Positions 1 through 9,345 of a stretch of 64,000 nt of DNA are shown piece after piece. Each line of letters begins with the position of its first letter. Position 1 is the stretch's first letter. This DNA comes from Escarpia spicata (lineage: Eukaryota > Annelida > Polychaeta > Sabellida > Siboglinidae), in the NCBI GenBank assembly GCA_963995525.1, contig OZ023209.1:35749179-35813178 (forward strand), given 5' to 3'. The position numbers were made by a program, and so were the translations under genes. The notes beneath the pieces are model-generated. The model saw only the letters and a program-made list of their open reading frames with translations, did no database searches and was not told the origin of the DNA.

Positions 1-198
1 TATTAATAGTAGTCGTTTAAAACATACAAATTAAACATTTACTTTTGACATGTTACTTTACCGTTACTGTACACTTTTCGCGAGAATGGCCCATATGTAT
101 ATATACAACATTAATTATTACAGCAATAATAAAGGAAAACATACTGTGCACTCTGCATAAGGACGAACCTCCAGGGACCCATGACAATACTGATAAGT

Positions 199-234
199 GG
201 AACTTCTGATAACTATAATGTTATCAGAAGGTCC
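199..234. repeat. Short inverted repeat (15-bp arms, 6-bp loop)
   Basis: The arms at 199-213 and 220-234 are complementary at 14 of 15 positions around the loop tataat. No flanking duplication or coding sequence suggests what it belongs to. Confidence 0.7.
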
Positions 235-690
235 CCTTATTGGGCCCTATGACGGGGACCGAGGAAAAAGATTGACTTAACTTAGCAAAAATCAATTTAT
301 GCCAGTTCGAGTTATCTGGAGTGCACTGTATATGACCAATGCATGCAGGTAATTATGTAGAAACAAATTAAAAGTTGGCCAAAGTAATTGATTGGGATTT
401 TAGTCTGATTTAATCAATATGACAGGGCTCTCTTGTATTTCTTTTCCATTTAGCCAGCTGTACACTAGGTGATAAGTCCCATAATCTAATATCTAAACTG
501 AATTAATCTGCACAGTGTTGAATTAGTTAACTCATATTTAGGCTCAGTTTCCTAAATTCAAGTTTGTTTATTTGCAGGAACATTTTGACCATCAACAGTT
601 TGAAAATAGCAAAGCTAATGGAAAGAGGAAATTGAAGAGCTCTACTTAACAGTGCCATTAATTGAATAATAGGCCACATAGGTGACATAA

Positions 691-947
691 GATGGTGCTT
701 GACTTTGTTCTGCCCCATTCTGTTCTGTGCGACAACTACTGGGAAGTTGTACATCACTTCGTGTTTCAAATGGATGTGTGCACCTGATAGCTTTGTGTAT
801 CAAAATGCATAGCAGTGATATTAATTGGACAATGTGTTAACTGACACAGTAGTGAAGAAGGTGTCTGACTTTGTTCTGCCACATTAGTTCCGTGTGGCTT
901 CTGCTGGGAACATGTACATCACTTCATTTATCAAATGGATTTGTGCA
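691..947. repeat. Diverged tandem duplication, about 166-bp period
   Basis: The stretches 691-782 and 857-947 align along their length. They share blocks such as tgactttgttctgcc, tgtacatcacttc and tcaaatgga, with scattered substitutions between. The spacing is about 166 bp. Neither copy codes for anything recognisable. It may be an old two-copy remnant of a satellite or of a mobile element's internal repeat. Confidence 0.6.
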
Positions 948-1662
948 ATCGATCTCGTCATTATGTTACAAAATATGAGTACATAATAAAATTGATGCTT
1001 TCTTATGCTCATCATGTTTGGATTGTGTTCTACAGCATATTCTTCAAAGTTTGTTGAAACAAGTTTGTGTTAAGTGAACTATACTGGGAGTAGTGTATAA
1101 AAAGGTGTCTACACAAAGTTGCTTTTACAATAATAATAAAAATCATCTAATATAACTGTCCCACAACATTCTAAATGTTTGAGGGATCTTCTTAGGATTG
1201 AATTAAATGCACAAATGATGACTGAAAACAGTGTTTTAAAATATGCGTTACTTTTAAAGTTTTGTAATTTTTTAACTTTATTTCCATCACACAATGGCCA
1301 TTTTATTTGTTGTCATCGAAACAGAAGATTGACAGAAACAAATTAAATATATGTTACTCTAAATAATCGGCAAAACTAACTACATTCCCAATATTAAAAA
1401 AAACATGAATCTAACAGAGATACGTCCCTTGTTGTTACACTGATGCAATATTTTAAAATATTTTGTCAAGGTGTGCTTAAACTTTGATGACCTCTATCTC
1501 TGGAAAGGAAGGTCAGATTACTCTAAAATGTTGTTTGTAACATAAACTCATGAACTCAAACCAACACACAAAGTTTTGTCAAAACCGAAGTCGGACATGC
1601 AAATTTCACCCTCTTTTTGATTGATTTGGCTTGGAATCCCCCCTATAATTCCCCATGCGGAA

Positions 1663-1690
1663 CGTGCGTGCGTGCGTGCGTGCGTGCGTG
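1663..1690. repeat. (CGTG)7 microsatellite
   Basis: Seven uninterrupted copies of the tetramer CGTG. Alternating purine-pyrimidine, so potentially Z-DNA forming. Confidence 0.9.
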
Positions 1691-1870
1691 CAGGAATCTC
1701 AGGAATAATATACAGAGATTAGGCTATATACGCAGACACTTGGCATAAGATCGACAAAAACATTATGTACTTAATTTATAGTGCATTAGACAGAAAATAT
1801 GTGTTTCCAAGAACACCTAATTAGGTCCATATAATATATACCCCAGTTGTGCCTGCATCACTGCGAAATT

Positions 1871-1891
1871 CACACACGCACACGCACACGC

Positions 1892-1933
<42 letters not shown>
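1871..1933. repeat. (CA)n microsatellite with CG-interrupted start
   Basis: The tract begins with four cacacg-type units and becomes pure CA. Confidence 0.9.
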
Positions 1934-1935
<2 letters not shown>

Positions 1936-2444
1936 TACAGGCACAAGTAAAACAAAACGATATGCTGTTAAACCCGGCATGTTTAGCTGTCATAATGGGC
2001 TAATACCAGAAATACTGTTTTTCTTATATTGATCTGAAGAACACGCGTGTGACGTCCGCGCACATAGTCGGGGCTGGTGAACTTTTTTTCGCCGCCGCGC
2101 CGCCGTATCTTCAGCTTCTGCGCTGGCTCGGCTGTGTTACATCGGAAGATGGGTGGCGAGGGGGGGGGGGGCGCTGGAAAAGTTTTCACCGCCGTGTTGG
2201 TGTAACTTCAGCTTATTGTAACATTAACGGGTGCACATTTCCAAAGGTCTGGGGGGAGCGCGGTCACGTGGGCCCATTCAAAAAGGTCTACGGGCACGCT
2301 AAATTCCAAAGGTCTAGTGGGCACGTGCCCCCCAGCTCCTGGAGCCGCATATGCTTAATTACTTATGTCATCCATTTAACGTGGTGACATGATGAGTTGT
2401 TTCCACAGTTCAACATTACCTTTCCGCAGTCTTGCCTAACTGAA

Positions 2445-2572
2445 AGATGGAGAGAAGGAGATATGGATAGAAAACTTTGGAAAGAAAAAACACAGCGAGT
2501 GGTTGGGCAATATTGTACCTGACCCTCACCCCTGTACAACAGGGAGCAAAGAGGAGAGCAACACATCTTACT
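2445..2572 (+). pseudogene. LINE reverse transcriptase, extreme C-terminus and 3' end
   Basis: The frame reads a short basic stretch containing DMDRKLWKEKTQRV and ends in a stop, followed by 3' flank. The same peptide and the same 3' flank (gtacctgaccctcacc-like, then gggagcaa and gagagcaacacatctt-like) recur on the minus strand at 28257-28370. The two are therefore copies of one LINE family, both retaining the 3' end. Only about 40 codons survive here, as expected for a severely 5'-truncated insertion. The family assignment rests on the fuller copy near 28.3-28.8 kb. Confidence 0.65.
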
Positions 2573-2852
2573 TTACTTGTCTAAATTGTTAACCGTATCC
2601 ATAGGCTAGGCTTATCTCAGTGATTAGGGTTAACGTGAGCATTAACAATTTAGGCCAGTTATGTAAAACATTTCCTACATTTATATAAGGTTTATTACAA
2701 AACACACGCAAACAACAACAACACGTATTCACACTGTGACCACCGAGACACTTGTAGCAGCTATTTGGCCATCAATAATTATTACAAATTGCACGATCAA
2801 AGGTATTAAACATGTACATGAAAGGACATTTAAGTTGTACGTTGTTGATCTC

Positions 2853-3175
2853 CTCTTTTTCCCTGTATGTCCGGGTGAGGCTGGCCTCGATACTCGACCC
2901 CGATTTCTGTTTTCTTTTCTCCCTCTCACTTTTCTTAAACTGCTGTCTCCACCAATCGTCTCCGCTCCCTTCTATCTTTCGTACTCGTTCTCCACCGCCT
3001 CTAAATCCCTCCAAACCTCTCCTTATACAATCCCTCCACGCAGTCTCCATCGTTTTCGCCTCCTTTCACCGTCCACTTTCCGGGCATCTGCTTTCTTTGC
3101 TGGTCGTTCTTCTCCAATTCGCACCACGCGTCCAGTCCACTTTGGCCGACCTCTCACAAGCAGCATTTTAATAAA
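2853..3175 (-). pseudogene. LINE reverse transcriptase C-terminal fragment
   Basis: On the minus strand the pieces EERPAKKADARK, then a basic stretch with W/RDCIRRGLEGF, resemble the region downstream of the LINE RT catalytic core. In that region an Arg-Gly-Arg-Pro-like basic patch precedes a Trp-rich segment (compare RGRPQLRWEDCVRRD at 28.4 kb). Several frameshifts separate the pieces and no catalytic motif is present. The composition (pyrimidine-rich on the plus strand) differs sharply from the AT-rich flanks. It is probably a second, more diverged LINE family. Confidence 0.45.
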
Positions 3176-3239
3176 AATGACCATGCTTACTCTAGTCTTT
3201 GTATTGTTTTATTTGATGTATGAAGAGAAATGATCAAAT

Positions 3240-4610
3240 AGTCACTTCATCTGAGGCATCATGCGAAAATTGGAAAGAATAATTCCTTCGTTGTAGATTC
3301 GAGCAAACATTACTTTGGTTAAATTGTAGCTGTGACCCTGCTGGGAAGTGTATCACGGACAGTAGGACACCGCATGTAGAAGGTTCGAGGTCGGTGCCAT
3401 CGAAGGTACACGATCTTCACAATGCACTATTATAACATAACCAGTCGACCGTACCCGTGCGTATGGCTGAGTTATTCAGATGTGTGCATTCGTGGCAGGT
3501 TGTTTTCAGTCGTGTGTCCACAGTGACCATATAGCTCAAACACACGTGTCAACAACAGTCGAACATGTCAGTAGAGTGACTTATCAACACTGCCCATCTC
3601 GGCACGGGTTCGGTGCACACCGGTGCCAGAAGGGACACACCGGGTGCAATGTTCTTATTTCAAGCCCATGTGCACGTGACTGTATTTATTTGTTCCGTGG
3701 ACGCCCTGTTCCTTAGGATCTGTCTTACCCATCCTCTTCGGGCAACGTGGTAAATGTTATGAGACGATTAATGTGTATTTAGTTGACTGTAAAAGGTATG
3801 TGCAATTTTGAGAGCAGACTTATGGTTTTCTGCCCCCCTCCCCCAGTAATAGGCGGTGCGGCGGCGAATTTTTTCTGTTTGCATATATAGAGCGCTTTAG
3901 AGGTCTATATGTATGTTTTTCTCTGTATACGCATTTTTGTATGTAAAAGCTTTGGGAAATATCCGTCGCTCAATGATGTTGCGTTTTCTCGCAACTAGTA
4001 ACTAGGCACTGCAATAACAATCTCTTGCTAGAACAGCGGTTTAAATTAAAGATGACAGCAAATTGAACTAATGTCTAAGACCTATTTTGTATACTACGTT
4101 TTATTATAAAATGTAATAATACACAATAATTATCTCCAAATGCATTATTACAGTTATATGTATCATACATAAAATTATGTTTATATGTATATAAAGTCGG
4201 GGCATAACGCCCAGTTTTCAGGATATCGGACGTTGAGAAACGAATCTGTCATATCTAAATGGTCTGCGAGTTATGGATAATCTAGTTCAGTTTCTTAGGT
4301 ACGTTTCTTGGGTTGACACTTTAACGAGTCTAGTTATTGAAAGTACTTTCATTTTAGTGACAGTTTTATCGTGGGGTATAAGGCCTATCTACGTGACAAA
4401 ACGCCCTGAGGTGGGCGTTTTGAATATTATTATTTCTTAATTTTTATCATATTTTGCAGGAAGGAACAAAGGGTTATTACAAAGGGTCACCTAAAAATGA
4501 AAAGAATTATCTAAATTAAATAAAGGGATCATCTCATCTCAAATCGTAAAAAAGTTATTGATTTTGTTTTTAGATAGATCCTTCATTTTATTATTTGTTT
4601 AGACGAGACC
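3240..4610. other. No recognisable gene; one perfect hairpin
   Basis: AT-rich sequence with scattered short ORFs, none similar to a family I know. A perfect 10-bp-arm hairpin lies at 4397-4422. The last bases (about 4640-4660) contain a pyrimidine stretch and cag, resembling a splice acceptor just before the Gypsy integrase frame. Confidence 0.5.
4397..4422. repeat. Perfect hairpin, 10-bp arms, 6-nt loop
   Basis: caaaacgccc and gggcgttttg flank tgaggt. It looks like a bacterial intrinsic terminator, but nothing else supports a bacterial origin, so I call it only an inverted repeat. Confidence 0.7.
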
Positions 4611-4671
4611 TTAAATGTTGTGCATGCTTGCTTATAATGAAACATTGCTGTTATTGCAGGTTTGTGTGATG

Positions 4672-5660
4672 TATATCAGCGACAGAATCATCTACGAAAG
4701 ACACGTTCCAGCCAAGCTAAACCCCGTTCCGGTCCCAGACACAGCGTTCAAACAGTTTTGGATGGATCTCGTCGGTCCATTGCAAGAAACAAAGAAAGGG
4801 AACAAGTACATCGTTGTGTTGACTGATTACCTTACTAAATGGCCAGAGGGTCGCGCCATCCCATCTAAGTATGCGGCACACATTGTTGACTTCATCATCG
4901 ACATCATCTGCCGATACGGAGTTATGGATACGATCATTATTGGTCAGGATCGTGAGTTGTGTAACGAGATCAACGATACAATCTGCAACCGGCTCGCCAT
5001 AACCATCGCGTTGCAAAGGCGTATAACCCGAAAGCAAATGGTCTCACTGAAAGCTACAATCAGACGCTTACCGACTGTCTGGTCAAGTTCTGCAATGAAG
5101 GCCAGGACCACTGGAACCAGCACATAGACCCAGTGCTCTTGGCATACAGAACGTCCGTTCAAAAGTCGACAAACGAGACGCCATTTTATCTGCTTTTCGG
5201 GAAGAAATCGAGGCTCCCAATAGAGGTGGATTTCCCTGTGGAAGAAGCCGACGACGTCTCTGGAACTGCGTACCAGCAGCATGCAAACTGAATCGAAGCC
5301 TTAATGCCACTGATGACCTACCAGAATAAGGCAAATGTGAATATCCAGATAGCGCAAAAGAAACAAAAGGAGTATTCGACAGCAGGTTTTAGGCACCTGC
5401 CTGCACCATCGGAGACGAAGTGCTTCTCAAAAACAGTCGGAGGGATCACAGAATGGGGGTTCAACTGGAATCGAGTTGAACGGGTCCGTTTCCAATTAAA
5501 AAGATTCATGCAAAAGGGACATTCAAACTGAAAGGGCACTGGGCAAAGGTAAATTGTGTGAGAATCAAGCCATACCAACCACCAGTCAGCAATGACATCA
5601 ATGATTTTGTCGAATCTGGAGAAGAACACCAGGGAACTGTGACATTCGGTCCGAATGATG
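4672..5660 (+). pseudogene. Ty3/Gypsy integrase core and C-terminal region (Gypsy A), frameshifted
   Basis: The first frame (4615-5127) reads FKQFWMDLVGPLQETKKGNKY, typical of the start of the Gypsy integrase core with its first catalytic Asp. It continues through TDYLTKWPEGRAIPS and CRYGVMDTIIIGQDRE. The second catalytic region should read SDxG but here reads IGQDRE. A frameshift near 5030 moves the homology to a second frame with NQTLTDCLVKFCNEG, LLAYRTSVQKSTNETPFYLLF and the proline-rich IEVDFPVEEADD. A further shift near 5530 gives the C-terminal HWAKVNCVRIKPYQPP. RT, RNase H and both LTRs are absent, so this is a 3'-half remnant. An OTU-like domain follows on the same strand. I am confident of the family but not of exact ends. 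Confidence 0.85.
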
Positions 5661-5689
5661 GGGAGTAGCAAGAGCAACGTGCGCAGGTA

Positions 5690-5935
5690 CTTGGTATGCC
5701 ACGCTACATCCACATTCCCATCAGACCAGAGAGGGAGATCGACATTAATTAGCCACCTCCAAAGACCTTTATAACGCGGGGAGACGGAAATTGTCTTTTC
5801 CAAAAGTATCAGCTATGTCCTACCCGGTGCACAGGAGTTCCACAAAACCCTGCGTGGCATGCTTGTGACGTACATGGAGGAGAACAAGTCTACCATAGAC
5901 ACAATCGCTAGCAACCGAGATATTTGCTTTTGCAA
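5690..5935 (+). pseudogene. OTU-type cysteine protease N-terminal half, fused downstream of Gypsy integrase
   Basis: At 5765-5800 the frame reads TFITRGDGNCLF. This matches the OTU (ovarian tumour) family signature G-D-G-N-C, in which Asp and Cys are catalytic. After a one-base shift the homology continues as SYVLPGAQEFHKTLRGMLV and YMEENKSTIDTIA, the helices that follow the catalytic Cys in OTU proteins. The frame then decays, so the C-terminal catalytic His is not present. The segment follows the integrase C-terminus on the same strand with fewer than 50 codons between. That spacing suggests it was one polyprotein in the source element rather than a chance neighbour. OTU enzymes cleave ubiquitin linkages; a role in an element is inference. 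Confidence 0.6.
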
Positions 5936-5941
5936 GCCTAG

Positions 5942-6355
5942 TGTGTTAACTTTGTTGCACCTGCACAGAGCTTGTGTTGGTAGAATACTAATAAGAGTTA
6001 ACAAGAGCATAACTTTAATCGTTTATGTGTAGATATGTACACCAACATATAATAGAATAGAAAAGTTGCATTGTGGTAATTTGTGCGGATGTGTTTGGAA
6101 TGGTTTTTATGACAATTCTGGATTATTTATTTGAATTTGAATGGTTTATTTTCTACTTTGTAATACATGTTTTACGAGTGGTATTGGTGGTATTGTTACG
6201 TTATTACTTTGAAAACTGTGAGCAGTTGATTATTATATGTCAGCGTGTTTATTTTTCACTTTTTAAACTTCATGTACTGGTTTGCAAACCATAGCATATG
6301 TACTAAGCTAACTGTGTTGCACATGCCTACAAATTATGTTGGTAGAGTGCAATCA
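5942..6355. repeat. Duplicated ~55-bp module, 360 bp apart
   Basis: 5945-5995 and 6306-6360 both read taact.tgttgcac.tgc, then tgttggtaga.t, then a related tail ending near aagagtta / aagagcta. The spacer is AT-rich and non-coding. It lies just 3' of the Gypsy A remnant, so it might be subterminal repeats of that element's 3' region. Confidence 0.45.
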
Positions 6356-6554
6356 ATCATTTAAGAGCTAAACTGTACTTGACGTTAATTGGGTTTCTTG
6401 AAATAAAATACAATGAAACGGTTGTTTTGCTAATATACCTTGCATATTGCATTTTATTAATGTTTTATGCAATTCTACCAGGGAATGTCCGGAAAGAGAG
6501 TGTGTGGCACCGGCATGCCTGTGTGGTACAGAAGAAGTTTGAGGAACAATTTGG

Positions 6555-6885
6555 TCTAAGGAACAATTAGGACGGCGAAAAGAAGGGTGATGAATGAGCT
6601 GAAAGAAGAGGTTGCGATCCCATATATCTGAGCGGGAAGACTAGTCAAAGGCAGGATGGCATGCGCAGGTCAGTTGGTGCGGATGGAAAAGGTTTGATTA
6701 CCAGAGAAAGCAGGGACGATGTTACAGCCAGACGACAAGAAAAGAAATGTGAGGATTGAATAAAGAGGGATGTATGACAGGCAGAAGAGGGGAGGGAGAA
6801 GGTGGTCAATAGAAAGAAGTGCAACTGGATGGGTTGGGGGCATTGCAGCAGTACTTGAACGAGCCTCGACTCTTTATAGAGAGAA
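6555..6885 (+). pseudogene. LINE reverse transcriptase C-terminal fragment
   Basis: Pieces such as KRRVMNELKEEVAIP, GRLVKGRMACAGQLVRME and the basic DDKKRNVRIE correspond to the post-catalytic region of LINE RTs. They parallel RRTNDLRKEVGMQ, SRMRWAGHLAWMDD and RGRPQLRWED in the minus-strand copy near 28.3-28.8 kb. Stops interrupt the frame at least twice and no Y/FADD motif is included. The 3' end near 6885 is not defined by a tail. Confidence 0.6.
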
Positions 6886-6929
6886 CAACGAACAATAGCA
6901 CAATATGACTCCTCAAATTTCAGCATTCA

Positions 6930-8160
6930 TGTGCATAAAACAATAAATGATATTATATTTTGTTGACAAATATTTAGATAATTTCGTTTAATACAACTCA
7001 GAGACCATGGGTCTGCTAATCTCTTGACAGTCATGCGCTAAAACGCATCATGCATTCTACCAGAAAGCAGTATCCCGTAATATGTATGGATAAGACAAAT
7101 TTAGTCTAAGGACATTAGGTATGAAACATTTAAAAATGTATTTTAAAGATATCCAATTTGGTTGTATTCCATAAAAAAATATTTAAATGCAATGCGACGT
7201 CATATGCTGACTGAAATATAGGGGGTCAAATTACCACAGGGGGGTTCTGATACTATTGTAGTATCGTGACCGGGGGAGGGTTAAGATACCATGGGGGTCA
7301 AAATACTATCTTACACCGGGCTTTAGAGCATTGCGCATCCTAGCACACCCCCCCCCCCAAACCCGCCACGACAGACATTCATTTTGACATCACTATCCTC
7401 TCGCCCTTGCAGGGAAACCTCATTTTCTGAAATTTCTCACCGATACACTTCGCGCTACAGCTTGTGACCACATTATGTTCCTGCAATACCATGTGCTGTC
7501 CGTCCGCATCCACAACATCATTAGTCAAATCAGTTGGCCTCATTCAGAAAATTAGACTTACATTGAGACCTATCGGATCTCTGAGTGGCCGTGTTTTCAT
7601 ATTTTAATATTTGTCAATGTTCTTAGTAGGAACTGAGGTATAATGCTAAATTATATATCGGGACATCCGAAATGATGAGAGTGAATAAAAAGAAAGAAAG
7701 TGACCAAGGCATTACGCCAACCAGTCGGAATGGATTTCTTGAAGTACTCCATTTCCACTCTTCCCGGCGTAGTCAATCTTCATGAATGAGTACTCAATCA
7801 ACACATACCAGTGAATAAGCATGGTATAATTTGTTACTAATAAGGTATATTATTCAAAATTACAAGATGAAAAGATGAATGAATCAAATTATAAGATGAA
7901 TAAGCACTGGACAACACATTTGGTATATAACATACAGTAGTAACGGCTGGCCAACCTCTGTATGAGATTGCATTTGGGTGAGGAAAACACCACAAACTCA
8001 GATGATGATACTAATCGGAATCTCATGCTCATTCTCATGCTCATGCTTGCCAGAGAAGTCGAGATGGTGTTCGATTGAACAGGTCTGCCAGGGAGTAAAA
8101 ATGTAAAGCGCTTCGAGCAGTCGAGAGGATACTGCGCTGTATAGGACCTTTTTACTGTTA
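6930..8160. other. No recognisable gene; possible SINE tail
   Basis: Mostly AT-rich. 7215-7320 has four G-runs separated by related taatac/taagata blocks, a degenerate internal repetition. 7348-7358 is a poly-C run. 8102-8150 reads gtaaagcgcttcgagc ... gcgctgtata, a shape often seen in the 3' tails of SINEs and L2-like LINEs. No A or B box is visible upstream, so I do not call a SINE. Confidence 0.4.
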
Positions 8161-8247
8161 TGTTTAATGGTAACTAGACTGGCCAGGGTGGATATGGCTA
8201 GTAGTTATAAATGTAGGCGATTGTATGTGTGCGTGCATACGTGCGTT

Positions 8248-8409
<162 letters not shown>

Positions 8410-8459
8410 TGGACATATGTTGTTTGGCCATTTTGGAATTAGCTCTGGTATGATTTAAT

Positions 8460-9345
8460 CTCAGTTTACAATGACACTGGCTTGTTCTGATACTCTCACC
8501 GTCAATATAATAATACTGTTTTTCAGATAATCGAAAGTCGTTGTTTCTGGCACGCCTAACAAATGAATAACGGGTACATACAACACTACATTCGGTGTCC
8601 TAAAAGCTAACGGTTACAATAACAACAAGAAGCCTTACCTTACGAGTTCGTGCCTGGCGAACCGTTCAAACCTCTACCGTAGTAGGTCCAAGTGGGAGTG
8701 TTTTGAATGCTGCCACGCACCTGACACCCACTGAATAATCTAAAGACTGGTTGTTCCAGCCTTTCACACGCTGTTTAAAACCCCAAAAGATAGGCATATG
8801 AATAAACACTAAGCTTGTATTCATAGAGACCCATTAACAATTACGTTAAACCTGATGCACACGGGGATGCTGTCCGTTTTTGCTTTCCATAAGTTGGCAC
8901 AAAGAGACTTTCAAACAGCCGTCATCATCATTACCTTGTAAATCAGCATTCAACACAATTGTAATAGTGGCTTGAACGGAGACTGAAACTCTACGGTTTT
9001 TGCCGTAGGTTCAAAACTCTCTTGTCATGGTGGTAATTACACGACATTTTTGAATTTGAATCTCACATTTGAACCCAAAATTATTTGCTAGTGAACTCGA
9101 TGGTAATGTCGGCGACGTCTTCGGCCAGACATAATACCAGGTACTGCAGTCGTCCCAGTTATCAAGCATACAACACGTTCCCTTTAAATAACATAATAAC
9201 TAAAAATTTATAAAGAACGGAAGATTGGTCCGAACAAATATTTGATATACTGTATTAATAATGCCCCGTTATCCACTAGATGAACTAACTCTAAATATCC
9301 CCGTTATATATCTGTATTCAATCTCGTGCGACCGTTTTGGCCGTG
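8460..9345. other. No recognisable gene
   Basis: Mixed-composition sequence without a translation I can place and without terminal repeats. It ends abruptly at the first unit of the 22-bp minisatellite. Confidence 0.5.

Larger units (their letters stand above)
1..1660. other. AT-rich sequence with no recognisable gene
   Basis: No reading frame here resembles a protein I know, and the ORFs present are short and low-complexity. It contains one near-perfect hairpin (199-234) and one diverged duplication (691-947), listed separately. I see no LTR, tRNA or LINE signature. Confidence 0.6.

Noticed and set aside
4397..4422. Bacterial-type intrinsic terminator
   Set aside because: Hairpin shape only. 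No bacterial gene lies upstream, and all surrounding recognisable sequence is animal retroelement.
7215..7320. G-quadruplex candidate
   Set aside because: The G-runs are 20-30 bases apart, too far for a standard quadruplex.
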